Of a stretch of DNA of 64,000 nt, positions 42,514-51,407 are shown in pieces. The first letter of the stretch is position 1. Each line of letters begins with the position of its first letter. The stretch is from Staphylococcus succinus (GTDB lineage Bacteria; Bacillota; Bacilli; Staphylococcales; Staphylococcaceae). The DNA lies in the NCBI RefSeq assembly GCF_029024945.1, contig NZ_CP118976.1, positions 1,364,001 to 1,428,000 on the forward strand, written 5' to 3'. Below the pieces are notes generated by a model. That model was not told the DNA's origin, searched no databases, and worked only from the letters and a program-made list of their open reading frames with translations. The position numbers and the translations under genes are program-made.

Positions 42514-43695
42514 ATGACTGAAGAATTTAACGAATCAATGATTAATGATATTAAAGAAGGGGACAAAGTTACTGGCGAGGTTCTTGAAATTGAAGAAAAG
42601 CAAGTAATTGTGCACGTTAATGGTAGTAAATTTAACGGAATCATCCCTATAAGTCAACTTTCTACGCATCATATCGACAATCCAAGTGATGCAGTTAAAG
42701 TTGGGGACGAAATTGGTGCATATGTTACTAAAGTAGAGTATGACGAAGAAAATGAGACAGGTGCATATATACTTTCTAAACGTCAACTTGAAACAGAAAA
42801 ATCATATGAATTTTTACAAGAACAATTAGATAATAATGAAACAATTGAAGCTAAAGTTACAGAAGTCGTAAAAGGCGGATTAGTTGTAGATGTAGGCCAA
42901 AGAGGCTTTGTACCAGCTTCATTAATTTCAACTGACTTCATTGAGGATTTTTCTGATTTTGAAGGACAAATTTTAAAATTAAAAGTTGAAGAATTAGATC
43001 CTGCAAATAATCGTGTCATACTTAGTCGTAAAGCAGTAGAAGCTTTAGAAAACGCAGAGAAAAAAGAGGCATTATTAGATTCACTTAATGAAAATGATGT
43101 CATCGAAGGAACTGTAGCTCGCTTAACTAACTTTGGTGCATTTGTCGACATTGGTGGTGTAGATGGTCTTGTTCACGTTTCTGAATTATCACATGAACAT
43201 GTCAAATCACCAGAAGATGTAGTTGCGATTGGAGATAAAGTTAAAGTCAAAGTTAAGTCAATAGATAAAGATTCTGAGCGAATCTCATTATCTATTAAAG
43301 ACACGTTACCAAGTCCTTTCGAATCTATTAAAGGTGAATTCAACGAGGGCGATGTTATTGAAGGGAAAGTTGTAAGATTAGCTGACTTCGGTGCATTTGT
43401 TGAAATTAAACCTGGCGTTCAAGGTTTAGTGCATATTTCTGAAATAAGTCATAAACACATTGGCACACCTAGTGAAGCATTAGAGCCTGGTCAAGTTGTT
43501 AGTGTGAAAGTGCTTAGTGTTGATATTGAAAGTGAACGTATCTCATTATCTATTAAAGCTACATTACCTTCAGAAGATGTCATCGAAAGTGACAAAGAAA
43601 CAACAAAATCTTATTTGGATAGTAGTTCTGATGAAGAAGATAATCCAACTTTAGGTGACGTATTCGGAGATAAATTAAAAGATTTTAAATTTTAA
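42514..43695 (+). CDS. rpsA: 30S ribosomal protein S1 homologue
   Basis: RNA-binding protein of the Gram-positive YpfD/S1 type, 393 residues with four S1 domains. The repeats begin near residues 14 (GDKVTGEVLEIEEKQVIVHV), 100 (IEAKVTEVVKGGLVVDVG), 187 (VIEGTVARLTNFGAFVDIGGVDGLVHVSELS) and 272 (VIEGKVVRLADFGAFVEIKPGVQGLVHISEIS). The third and fourth are the best conserved. It lacks the two N-terminal ribosome-docking domains of E. coli S1. AAGGAGG precedes ATG 42514. It has its own terminator. Confidence 0.93.
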   Translation: MTEEFNESMINDIKEGDKVTGEVLEIEEKQVIVHVNGSKFNGIIPISQLSTHHIDNPSDAVKVGDEIGAYVTKVEYDEENETGAYILSKRQLETEKSYEFLQEQLDNNETIEAKVTEVVKGGLVVDVGQRGFVPASLISTDFIEDFSDFEGQILKLKVEELDPANNRVILSRKAVEALENAEKKEALLDSLNENDVIEGTVARLTNFGAFVDIGGVDGLVHVSELSHEHVKSPEDVVAIGDKVKVKVKSIDKDSERISLSIKDTLPSPFESIKGEFNEGDVIEGKVVRLADFGAFVEIKPGVQGLVHISEISHKHIGTPSEALEPGQVVSVKVLSVDIESERISLSIKATLPSEDVIESDKETTKSYLDSSSDEEDNPTLGDVFGDKLKDFKF

Positions 43696-43715
43696 TACAA
43701 GTGTTTTATAAACTT

Positions 43716-43758
43716 TAAATCTTGTCCTAACCTTTATTTAGGATAAGATTTATTTTTA
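43716..43758 (+). terminator. Terminator of rpsA
   Basis: AAATCTTGTCCTAA pairs with TTAGGATAAGATTT (one G-T wobble) around a 6-8 nt loop, followed by ATTTTTATG. Confidence 0.82.
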
Positions 43759-43819
43759 TGCAAAAACTTAAAATAAAAATGACGCTAATATTACACCATT
43801 CAAGTATTTAATATTTCTT

Positions 43820-43847
43820 TTGATTTACATACCCCTTATGATAGAAT
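43820..43847 (+). promoter_or_regulatory. Promoter of der
   Basis: TTGATT (43820-43825) and TAGAAT (43842-43847) are separated by 16 nt. Confidence 0.55.
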
Positions 43848-43878
43848 TATAGAGATTAAATAAGAGAGGAAGTTAGTT

Positions 43879-45189
43879 ATGACTAAACCTATAGTAGCAA
43901 TTGTAGGCAGGCCCAATGTGGGTAAGTCAACAATTTTTAACAGAGTCGTAGGTGAACGTGTATCTATAGTAGAAGATACACCAGGTGTGACTCGTGATAG
44001 AATTTATTCATCAGGTGAATGGTTAACACATGATTTCAATGTTATTGATACAGGTGGTATTGAAATTGGAGATGCACCATTCCAAACACAAATTAAAGCT
44101 CAAGCAGAAATCGCAATTGATGAAGCTGATGTAATTATATTTATGGTGAATGTAAGAGAAGGATTGACACAAAGTGATGAAGTTGTAGCACAAATGCTAT
44201 ATAAATCAAAGAAACCAGTTGTTTTAGCAGTAAACAAAGTAGATAATCCAGAAATGAGAAGTGAAATTTATGATTTTTATTCACTTGGTTTTGGAGACCC
44301 TTATCCAATTTCTGGGTCACATGGATTAGGTTTAGGTGATTTACTAGATGAAGTAGTTAAACACTTTAAAGAAGAAGAAGAAGACCCTTATGATGACGAT
44401 ACAATCCGTTTGTCCATTATTGGACGTCCTAATGTTGGTAAATCTAGCTTAGTAAATGCAATACTCGGTGAAGACCGTGTAATCGTATCAAACGTAGCTG
44501 GCACAACACGCGATGCTGTGGATACTGAATATAGTTATGATGGGCAAGATTACGTATTAATTGATACTGCGGGAATGCGTAAAAAAGGTAAAGTGTATGA
44601 AAATACAGAAAAATATTCTGTTTTACGTGCCTTAAAGGCGATTGAACGTTCAAATGTGATCTTAGTTGTTATTGATGCTGATCAAGGCATCATTGAACAA
44701 GATAAACGCGTAGCTGGATATGCTCATGAAGAAGGTAAAGCAATAGTTATAGTAGTTAACAAATGGGATACAGTTGATAAAGACACAAATACTATGAAGA
44801 AATTTAAAGATGAAGTTCGTAAAGAATTTCAGTTTTTAGATTACGCTGAAGTTGCCTTTGTTTCTGCAAAAGAAAAACAAAGATTGAGAACTTTATTCCC
44901 ATATATTCAACAAGCTAGTGAAAATCATAAAAAACGTGTGCAAAGTTCAACGTTAAACGAAGTAGTAACTGATGCTATCTCAATGAATCCAACACCAACT
45001 GATAAAGGTCGAAGACTTAACGTTTTCTATTCTACACAGGTAGCGATAGAGCCACCAACATTTATAGTGTTTGTAAACGATGTAGAATTAATGCATTTTT
45101 CTTATAAACGTTATCTTGAGAATCAAATCAGAGCAGCATTTGGATTTGAAGGCACACCAGTGCATATTATACCGAGAAAAAGAAATTAG
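43879..45189 (+). CDS. der: Ribosome assembly GTPase Der (EngA)
   Basis: Essential GTPase with two tandem G domains and a C-terminal KH-like domain, needed for 50S maturation. G1 motifs GRPNVGKS occur at residues 9-16 and again near 182. DTGG (first) and DTAG (second) G3 motifs, and NKVD and NKWD G4 motifs, are all present. The 436-residue length is standard. It is followed 17 nt later by gpsA. Confidence 0.97.
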   Translation: MTKPIVAIVGRPNVGKSTIFNRVVGERVSIVEDTPGVTRDRIYSSGEWLTHDFNVIDTGGIEIGDAPFQTQIKAQAEIAIDEADVIIFMVNVREGLTQSDEVVAQMLYKSKKPVVLAVNKVDNPEMRSEIYDFYSLGFGDPYPISGSHGLGLGDLLDEVVKHFKEEEEDPYDDDTIRLSIIGRPNVGKSSLVNAILGEDRVIVSNVAGTTRDAVDTEYSYDGQDYVLIDTAGMRKKGKVYENTEKYSVLRALKAIERSNVILVVIDADQGIIEQDKRVAGYAHEEGKAIVIVVNKWDTVDKDTNTMKKFKDEVRKEFQFLDYAEVAFVSAKEKQRLRTLFPYIQQASENHKKRVQSSTLNEVVTDAISMNPTPTDKGRRLNVFYSTQVAIEPPTFIVFVNDVELMHFSYKRYLENQIRAAFGFEGTPVHIIPRKRN

Positions 45190-45206
45190 TTAACGGAGGG
45201 GATTTA

Positions 45207-46205
45207 ATGACTAAAGTTACAGTCTTTGGCACAGGAAGTTTTGGTACAGCACTAGCTAATGTATTAGCAGAAAATGGGCATCAAGTACTTATGTGGGGGA
45301 AAAATGAACACACTGTTTCAGAAATTAATGAACAACATATGAATAGTAAATACTTGAAACAAGCGAAACTTGATGTATCAATTGAAGCTACTTTAGATAT
45401 AAATAAAGCTACGCATTTTTCAGAAATATATTTAATGGCATTGCCAACAAAAGCAATGAGAGAAGTGGCCACTGAAATCGATGCACTTTTATCATCTAAA
45501 AAAACATTTATACACGTAGCAAAAGGGATTGAAAATGATACGTTCAAACGTGTTTCAGAGATGTTAGAAGATTCTATATCGCCAGCTCATAACGCGGGTA
45601 TTGGCGTGTTATCAGGACCTAGTCACGCGGAAGAAGTAGTGATTAAACAACCAACAACGGTTGCTGCTTCTTCTAAAAATGCTGAGGTAAGTCTATTAAC
45701 GCAAGATTTATTCATGAATGATTATTTACGTGTTTACACTAATGATGATCTTGTAGGGGTAGAATTAGGTGGAGCACTTAAAAATATTATAGCTGTCGCT
45801 AGTGGAGTTATCACAGGTATGGGCTTTGGTGATAATGCTAAAGCTGCCTTAATGACAAGAGGATTAGCAGAAATTAGTCGTTTAGGCGAAAAATTAGGTG
45901 CAGATCCGATTACCTTCTTAGGCCTAGGAGGCATTGGTGATTTAATTGTTACATGTACTTCCACACATTCAAGAAATTTCACTTTAGGATATAAGTTAGG
46001 TGAAGGTAAATCTTTAGATGAAGCACTAAATGAAATGAATATGGTAGTAGAAGGTGTGTATACAACGAAATCTGTTTATCACTTAGCAAAAGAACAGGGT
46101 GTAGAAATGCCTATCGCTGAAGCGCTTTACAGCGTTTTATTCGAAAATAGACCCGTTACTGAAAGTGTCAAAGATTTAATGGGACGCGGAAAAAAAGCAG
46201 AATAA
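45207..46205 (+). CDS. gpsA: Glycerol-3-phosphate dehydrogenase [NAD(P)+]
   Basis: Makes sn-glycerol 3-phosphate from dihydroxyacetone phosphate for phospholipid synthesis. The NAD motif VFGTGSFGTALANVLAENG is at residues 5-23. GVLSGPSHAEEV, the catalytic Lys in ELGGALKNIIAVASGV and the C-terminal LGLGGIGDLIVTCTSTHSRN are conserved. The 332-residue length is normal. CGGAGGGG precedes ATG 45207. Probably cotranscribed with der. Confidence 0.96.
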   Translation: MTKVTVFGTGSFGTALANVLAENGHQVLMWGKNEHTVSEINEQHMNSKYLKQAKLDVSIEATLDINKATHFSEIYLMALPTKAMREVATEIDALLSSKKTFIHVAKGIENDTFKRVSEMLEDSISPAHNAGIGVLSGPSHAEEVVIKQPTTVAASSKNAEVSLLTQDLFMNDYLRVYTNDDLVGVELGGALKNIIAVASGVITGMGFGDNAKAALMTRGLAEISRLGEKLGADPITFLGLGGIGDLIVTCTSTHSRNFTLGYKLGEGKSLDEALNEMNMVVEGVYTTKSVYHLAKEQGVEMPIAEALYSVLFENRPVTESVKDLMGRGKKAE

Positions 46206-46372
46206 AAAGGTATTATTACACAATTTAAAAAATATATAACAATTTGGCATCTAAATCCCATTATTTCAACGTTTTTTACACATAAATCGTTGCAGTAGCA
46301 GTAATCGTTGTGTTAAAGTCATAGCATAATGATTATAATATCATTATAAACCCTAGGGGAGGTGAATTCATA

Positions 46373-46645
46373 ATGAACAAGACAGATTTAATCAATGCTG
46401 TTGCTGAACAAGCTGACTTAACTAAAAAAGAAGCTGGTTTAGCTGTTGATGCAGTATTCGAATCAATTCAATCATCACTTTCTAAAGGTGAAAAAGTACA
46501 ATTAATTGGATTCGGTAACTTCGAAGTACGCGAACGCGCTGCACGTAAAGGCCGTAATCCACAAACTGGTAAAGAAATTGATATCCCTGCAAGCAAAGTT
46601 CCAGCATTCAAAGCTGGTAAAGCTTTAAAAGACGCAGTAAAATAA
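46373..46645 (+). CDS. hup: DNA-binding protein HU
   Basis: Abundant nucleoid protein that bends DNA as a homodimer. It has 90 residues, with MNKTDLINAVAEQADLTKKEAG at the N-terminus, GFGNFEVRERAARKGRNPQTGKEI in the beta arm and PAFKAGKALKDAVK at the end. A very good ribosome site GGGGAGGTG is at 46357-46365. The codons are those of a highly expressed gene. TATAAT at 46335-46340 is a probable -10 without a good -35. Confidence 0.97.
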   Translation: MNKTDLINAVAEQADLTKKEAGLAVDAVFESIQSSLSKGEKVQLIGFGNFEVRERAARKGRNPQTGKEIDIPASKVPAFKAGKALKDAVK

Positions 46646-46659
46646 TTCTTTACTTAAAG

Positions 46660-46690
46660 TAAAGCCCTTTTATAAGGGGCTTTTTCTTTT
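46660..46690 (+). terminator. Terminator of hup
   Basis: AAAGCCCTT pairs with AAGGGGCTTT (one wobble) around a short AT loop, followed by TTTTTCTTTT. The remaining gap to 46958 is AT-rich; I see only a weak promoter, TCGTTG (46894-46899) and TATAAT (46916-46921), spaced by 16 nt. Confidence 0.85.
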
Positions 46691-46958
46691 TATATTCCTT
46701 TTTTAACTACAGAACTTTAATATATTTACATATCCCTTATATTAATATGATATGATTCGGTATAACGATGTACATAACTAACATATTACATATTCAATAA
46801 TCATAAATTTTTCGAACGAAGCATACATACAACAAATCAAATATAAACTTTTCCCTTTGGAACACATAACATAAATATTTATAACTTTAATCTTCGTTGA
46901 TTTTAATTTTCTCTATATAATGTTAATATGTATATGGATAATAACGTGAGGTGTGAAC

Positions 46959-47516
46959 ATGGAAACGACATTAAGCATATTAGAAAAACAAATAGCACAG
47001 CGACTTAGCGGTGTGAATCATTATGAATCAATATATATCAATAGAATTTTAAGTCAGATACTTGATTCATATGATATTCCTGAAGAAGCTAAACTAGCTT
47101 GCCTCACAATAGATACTGCAATGCGCCATTTAGACGAAGTCTCTGTGACATTATCGTCTAAAAAGTCCATTTTAATTGGTGACTTGTTGAGTGCGCATTC
47201 TTATACATTATTAGCAAAATTAAATGACTTAACATTTCAAAAAAAAATTAGTTCAGCCATAGTTGAAATAAACGAAATTAAATCATCTATTCAAAATGGC
47301 AACATAAGCCAAAGTCGAATGGGCGATAGTATTTTAAAATTGGAAAATAGATTTCCAATTGTGACTATTCAACGCTACATACCTGATGCTAATATACAAG
47401 AAATAAATCATAAATTAATAGCTAATTTAAAAGAAAATCCCCCTTCTTACTTAAGTGAATATACTGAAACAGAAATACAATCATTTTTAGATGGTATAGC
47501 ATCTGAAATAATATAA
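46959..47516 (+). CDS. hepS: Heptaprenyl diphosphate synthase component 1
   Basis: Small subunit (185 residues) of the two-part heptaprenyl diphosphate synthase, pairing with HepT to make the menaquinone-7 side chain. Sequence conservation in this family is low. Assignment rests on helical content, phrases such as AMRHLDEVSVTLSSKKSILIGDLLSAHSYTLLA, length and the gene order hepS-menG-hepT, as in Bacillus gerC. GAGGTG at 46948-46953 precedes ATG 46959; an in-frame start at 46953 overlaps it. Confidence 0.85.
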   Translation: METTLSILEKQIAQRLSGVNHYESIYINRILSQILDSYDIPEEAKLACLTIDTAMRHLDEVSVTLSSKKSILIGDLLSAHSYTLLAKLNDLTFQKKISSAIVEINEIKSSIQNGNISQSRMGDSILKLENRFPIVTIQRYIPDANIQEINHKLIANLKENPPSYLSEYTETEIQSFLDGIASEII

Positions 47517-47532
47517 AAAAGAGGTAATTGAA

Positions 47533-48234
47533 ATGGCAGATAATAAAGCAAAGAAAGAACAAGTACATAATGTTTTCCAGAATATATCAGGTAAATATGA
47601 TCGCCTTAATAATATTATTAGCTTTGAACAACACAAAACATGGAGAAAGCGTGTTATGAAAGAAATGAACGTCAAGCCAGGTAGTAAAGCGTTAGACGTA
47701 TGCTGTGGCACTGCTGATTGGTCGATCTCACTTAGTAAAGCTGTTGGTCCCAATGGCGAAGTTACTGGCGTTGACTTCAGTGAGAACATGCTAGAAGTGG
47801 GTAAAGAAAAGACTAAAGATATGGACAATATAAAACTTGTTCATGGTGACGCAATGAATCTACCCTTTGAAGATAATGAATTCGATTATGTAACTATTGG
47901 CTTTGGTTTGAGAAACGTGCCTGATTACCTAGCTACACTCAAAGAATTAAATAGAGTACTTAAGCCAGGAGGCATGGTCGTTTGTTTAGAAACAAGTCAG
48001 CCTACAACACCTGTTTTCAAACAATTATACAAACTATACTTTAAATTTGTAATGCCGATTTTTGGCAAGATTTTCGCCAAATCAAAAGATGAATATGAGT
48101 GGTTACAACAATCAACGTTTGATTTTCCTGGTAAGGAAAAATTAAAACGACTCTTTACACAAGCAGGTTTCAGTAATATCAAAGTCCGTAGCTTTACAGG
48201 TGGCGTTGCAGCAATGCACCTTGGCTATAAATAA
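47533..48234 (+). CDS. menG: Demethylmenaquinone methyltransferase
   Basis: S-adenosylmethionine-dependent methyltransferase for the last step of menaquinone synthesis (UbiE/MenG family). KYDRLNNIISFEQHKTWRKRVM is the family opening. SAM motif LDVCCGTADWSISL is near residue 55. FGLRNVPDYLATLKELNRVLKPGG and the C-terminal FTGGVAAMHLGYK are conserved. Length 233 residues. AGAGGTAA precedes ATG 47533. It sits between the two heptaprenyl synthase genes that supply its substrate chain. Confidence 0.96.
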   Translation: MADNKAKKEQVHNVFQNISGKYDRLNNIISFEQHKTWRKRVMKEMNVKPGSKALDVCCGTADWSISLSKAVGPNGEVTGVDFSENMLEVGKEKTKDMDNIKLVHGDAMNLPFEDNEFDYVTIGFGLRNVPDYLATLKELNRVLKPGGMVVCLETSQPTTPVFKQLYKLYFKFVMPIFGKIFAKSKDEYEWLQQSTFDFPGKEKLKRLFTQAGFSNIKVRSFTGGVAAMHLGYK

Positions 48235-48260
48235 AAATGAATCAACCAAAGGTGATTAGC

Positions 48261-49214
48261 GTGTCAAAGTTAAATATGAATAGCGAAATAAAAAAAATCG
48301 AAAAACGATTAGAGCAGGCTATAAAAAGCGAAGATAAAGTGCTTGAAGAAGCTGCCTTTCATTTATTTTCTTCAGGAGGAAAACGCGTTAGACCTGCTGT
48401 TGCAATTTTAAGTAGTCAATTTGGTAAAGAAATGAACGAAGATGTATACCGTGTTGCAGTAGCTTTAGAACTCATACACATGGCAACTTTGGTGCATGAT
48501 GATGTCATTGATAAAAGTGATAAGCGTCGCGGTAGACTTACTATTGCTAAAAAATGGAATCAAAGCACAGCTATACTAACTGGTAATTTCTTACTCGCTT
48601 TAGGACTTGAACATATATCAGGCATTGAAGATAATCGTGTTCATACAATTATATCTAATTCAATTATAGATGTGTGCATGGGGGAGTTGTTTCAGTTCCA
48701 GGATCAATTCAACGGGCATCAGTCTATCACTAATTACCTACGTAGAATTAATCGGAAAACAGCATTACTGATTCAATTATCTACTGAAGTAGGTGCCATC
48801 GCTTCTGGTGCTGATATTAAAACTGTCCATAATCTAAAAATGATTGGTCATTACATTGGTATGAGTTTTCAAATTGTAGATGACATATTAGATTTTACAA
48901 GTACAGAAAAGCAATTAGGTAAACCTGTGGGCAGTGATTTGATGAATGGTCATATTACATTACCTGTTTTATTAGAAATGAAAAAAAATAGTGCGTTTAA
49001 ACAGCAGATACAACAATTAAATCCTAATAGTAGCCCAGAAACGTTTAAATACTGTATTGACACAGTTAGATCATCTGATGTCATTCAACAATGCCTAAGT
49101 ATTAGTAATAAGTATTTAGATAAAGCTTTAAACCTAATTGATGAGTTAGAAAATGATAGCGCAAAAGTACTATTCAAAAAACTGATTAAAAAAGTTGGCA
49201 AAAGAAATGTGTAA
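48261..49214 (+). CDS. hepT: Heptaprenyl diphosphate synthase component 2
   Basis: Catalytic large subunit of heptaprenyl diphosphate synthase. The first aspartate motif is VHDDVIDKSDKRRG and the second is VDDILDFTS. GGKRVRPAVAIL binds diphosphate. GTG 48261 is preferred: AAAGGTGAT at 48248-48256 sits just upstream, giving 317 residues. ATG 48237, three nt after menG, has no ribosome site and would add eight residues. Related to IspA encoded at 1.8-2.7 kb but long-chain. Confidence 0.93.
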   Translation: MSKLNMNSEIKKIEKRLEQAIKSEDKVLEEAAFHLFSSGGKRVRPAVAILSSQFGKEMNEDVYRVAVALELIHMATLVHDDVIDKSDKRRGRLTIAKKWNQSTAILTGNFLLALGLEHISGIEDNRVHTIISNSIIDVCMGELFQFQDQFNGHQSITNYLRRINRKTALLIQLSTEVGAIASGADIKTVHNLKMIGHYIGMSFQIVDDILDFTSTEKQLGKPVGSDLMNGHITLPVLLEMKKNSAFKQQIQQLNPNSSPETFKYCIDTVRSSDVIQQCLSISNKYLDKALNLIDELENDSAKVLFKKLIKKVGKRNV

Positions 49215-49230
49215 GTTGTGTGAAAAGCAT

Positions 49231-49244
49231 TGAAAGCGCTTTAA
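49231..49244 (+). promoter_or_regulatory. Candidate cre site upstream of ndk
   Basis: TGAAAGCGCTTTAA agrees with the CcpA cre consensus in all but the last two positions and contains the palindrome AAAGCGCTTT. It follows the hepT stop by 16 nt and precedes ndk by 111 nt. Either promoter repression of ndk or a roadblock behind hepT is possible. Confidence 0.5.
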
Positions 49245-49282
49245 TTACCTGTTAGTATATTAATGTATCTGATAGTTGTTTT

Positions 49283-49334
49283 ATATTGATACATATTTAT
49301 TGAGTATAACGACATCGTTTAATATTGATACATA
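49283..49334 (+). repeat. Direct repeat in the ndk upstream region
   Basis: ATATTGATACATA occurs exactly at 49283-49295 and 49322-49334, 39 nt apart. AATGTATC at 49262-49269 is a partial inverted copy. The copies bracket the likely promoter area of ndk and could bind a regulator. Confidence 0.55.
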
Positions 49335-49355
49335 AAACAGGGGGATAAACACACA

Positions 49356-49805
49356 ATGGAAAGAACATTTCTAATGATCAAACCGGACGCGGTTCAACGT
49401 AATATGGTAGGAGAAATTATTTCTCGTATAGAACAAAAGGGACTAAAATTAGTAGGCGGAAAATTTATGACTGTACCTCAATCGTTAGCCGAGGAGCATT
49501 ACTCAGAACATAAAGAAAAGCCATTCTACAATAATCTGATTGAATTCATTACATCTGCACCCGTTTTTGCAATGGTGGTTGAAGCTGAAGATGCTGTGAA
49601 TATTTCACGTCACATCATTGGTAAGACAAACCCATCTGAAGCCACACCTGGAACAATTAGAGGAGACTTAGGCTTAACAGTTGGTAGAAATATCATACAT
49701 GGTTCTGATTCAGTGGAATCTGCAAATAAAGAAATTAAACTTTGGTTTAAACCTGAAGAGTTAAGTGATTATACAGAATCACGTGAAGCATGGTTATACG
49801 AATAA
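49356..49805 (+). CDS. ndk: Nucleoside diphosphate kinase
   Basis: Balances NTP/dNTP pools by phosphotransfer through a phosphohistidine. H115 lies in the signature NIIHGSDSVESA. The N-terminal ERTFLMIKPDAVQRNMVGEI and FVQYMS-like FITSAPVFAMVVEAEDAV segments fit, and the 149-residue length is standard. GGGGG at 49341-49345 precedes ATG 49356. It lies upstream of aroC as in Bacillus. Confidence 0.97.
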   Translation: MERTFLMIKPDAVQRNMVGEIISRIEQKGLKLVGGKFMTVPQSLAEEHYSEHKEKPFYNNLIEFITSAPVFAMVVEAEDAVNISRHIIGKTNPSEATPGTIRGDLGLTVGRNIIHGSDSVESANKEIKLWFKPEELSDYTESREAWLYE

Positions 49806-49855
49806 ATTAATCATACATAGATTGCATAACAAGCAACTATTTTAATAATAAGTAT

Positions 49856-49901
49856 AAACAAACTGGTTGGATATTAATAATCCATATCAGTTTGTTTTTT
49901 T
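49856..49901 (+). terminator. Terminator of ndk
   Basis: AACAAACTG pairs with CAGTTTGTT, with an inner TGGAT/ATCCA stem, followed by seven T. The rest of the 398-nt gap holds the aroC control region and nothing else that I can identify. Confidence 0.83.
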
Positions 49902-50090
49902 ATATGTTAAAATTTCGAAATACTTAAGCATTTATCCGAAGTGTAAAAAACAATGTTACTAGCCGATTGCGTAAATATCACTTATGTGTTTAAATAGTTA
50001 ATTAAAAAAGTTCTCAACCATATTAAAATCTCTTGTTTATATTATAAATGAAACTACAAATGTTACACTTATAGATAGATAAAATGATAG

Positions 50091-50105
50091 AATTTTCATA
50101 AGATT
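50091..50105 (+). promoter_or_regulatory. Candidate CodY box upstream of aroC
   Basis: AATTTTCATAAGATT matches the CodY motif AATTTTCWGAAAATT at 13 of 15 positions. It ends 26 nt before the -35 box of the proposed aroC promoter. Confidence 0.35.
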
Positions 50106-50131
50106 TATGATTTGTTTATTTTTCTATTAAT

Positions 50132-50160
50132 TTGCTTAAATGAATATGATAAGATATAGA
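50132..50160 (+). promoter_or_regulatory. Promoter of aroC-aroB-aroA
   Basis: TTGCTT (50132-50137) and TATAGA (50155-50160) are separated by 17 nt. Transcription would start about 37 nt before the aroC ATG. Confidence 0.5.
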
Positions 50161-50203
50161 ACATATAACAATTTAAAGTACTAAAGAACGGAGTGGGTAA
50201 AGT

Positions 50204-51370
50204 ATGAGATATTTAACTTCTGGGGAATCACATGGACCACAGTTAACAGTTATTATTGAAGGTGTACCAGCAAATTTAGAGATTAAAGTAGAAGAAATTA
50301 ATGAAGAAATGTTTAAACGTCAAGGCGGTTACGGCAGAGGTCGACGTATGCAAATTGAAAAAGATAGTGTAGAGATTGTTTCAGGCGTACGTAATGGTTA
50401 TACATTAGGAAGTCCAATCACACTTGTTGTCACTAATGATGACTTTACACATTGGAAGAATATTATGGGCGCAAATCCTATTAGTGAAGAAGATCAAGAA
50501 AACATGAAACGTGTAATCACTAAACCACGTCCTGGCCATGCTGACTTAATTGGGGGCATGAAATATAATCACAGAGATTTAAGAAATGTGTTAGAGCGTT
50601 CATCTGCTAGAGAAACTGCAGCACGTGTTGCAGTAGGGGCAGTATCAAAAATTCTATTAAAACAACTTGATATTAATTTATATAGTAGAGTCGTTGAAAT
50701 TGGTGGTATTAAAGATGACGTAGAGTACGACATTGAAACTATTAAATCGAACATCGATAAAAATGATGTTCGTGTAATAAATGATGAAGTCGCACAACAA
50801 ATGCGTGACAAGATAGACGCTGCTAAAAAAGCCGGAGATACTATTGGTGGCGTGGTACAAACTGTAATTGAAGGCGTGCCAGTAGGTATTGGAAGCTATG
50901 TCCACTATGATCGTAAACTAGATGGCAGAATCGCCCAAGGCGTTGTGAGCATTAATGCATTTAAAGGTGTAAGTTTCGGTGAAGGATTTAGATCTGCAGA
51001 AAAACCTGGTAGTGAAATACAAGATGAAATACTTTATGATGAATCACATGGTTATTACAGAGGATCGAATCACTTAGGTGGATTTGAAGGTGGTATGTCC
51101 AATGGTATGCCTATTGTTGTAAATGGTGTAATGAAACCTATCCCAACACTATACAAACCATTAAATTCAGTTGACATTAATACTAAAGAATCATTTAAAG
51201 CTTCAATAGAACGCTCTGATAGTTGTGCAGTACCAGCAGCTAGTGTAGTTGTAGAGAATGTAGTGGCATTTGAAATTGCAAAAGCTATTTTAGAAGAGTT
51301 CCATTCAAATCATATCGATCAATTAAAAAAACAAATTGATGAACAACGCTTATTAAACATAGAATACTAA
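50204..51370 (+). CDS. aroC: Chorismate synthase
   Basis: Flavin-dependent enzyme converting EPSP to chorismate. MRYLTSGESHGPQLTVIIEGVPANL is the classical N-terminus. RQGGYGRGRRMQIE, KPRPGHADLIGGMKYNHRDLRNVLERSSARETAARVA and SCAVPAASVV are FMN and substrate motifs. The 388-residue length is standard. CGGAGTGGG precedes ATG 50204. First gene of the aro operon. Confidence 0.97.
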   Translation: MRYLTSGESHGPQLTVIIEGVPANLEIKVEEINEEMFKRQGGYGRGRRMQIEKDSVEIVSGVRNGYTLGSPITLVVTNDDFTHWKNIMGANPISEEDQENMKRVITKPRPGHADLIGGMKYNHRDLRNVLERSSARETAARVAVGAVSKILLKQLDINLYSRVVEIGGIKDDVEYDIETIKSNIDKNDVRVINDEVAQQMRDKIDAAKKAGDTIGGVVQTVIEGVPVGIGSYVHYDRKLDGRIAQGVVSINAFKGVSFGEGFRSAEKPGSEIQDEILYDESHGYYRGSNHLGGFEGGMSNGMPIVVNGVMKPIPTLYKPLNSVDINTKESFKASIERSDSCAVPAASVVVENVVAFEIAKAILEEFHSNHIDQLKKQIDEQRLLNIEY

Positions 51371-51407
51371 TTTGTATTTAAAATCAATAAAGTGATTAGG
51401 TGAAATG

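Noticed and set aside
48237..48260. ATG start for hepT three bases after menG
   Set aside because: No ribosome site before it, while GTG 48261 has AAAGGTGAT.
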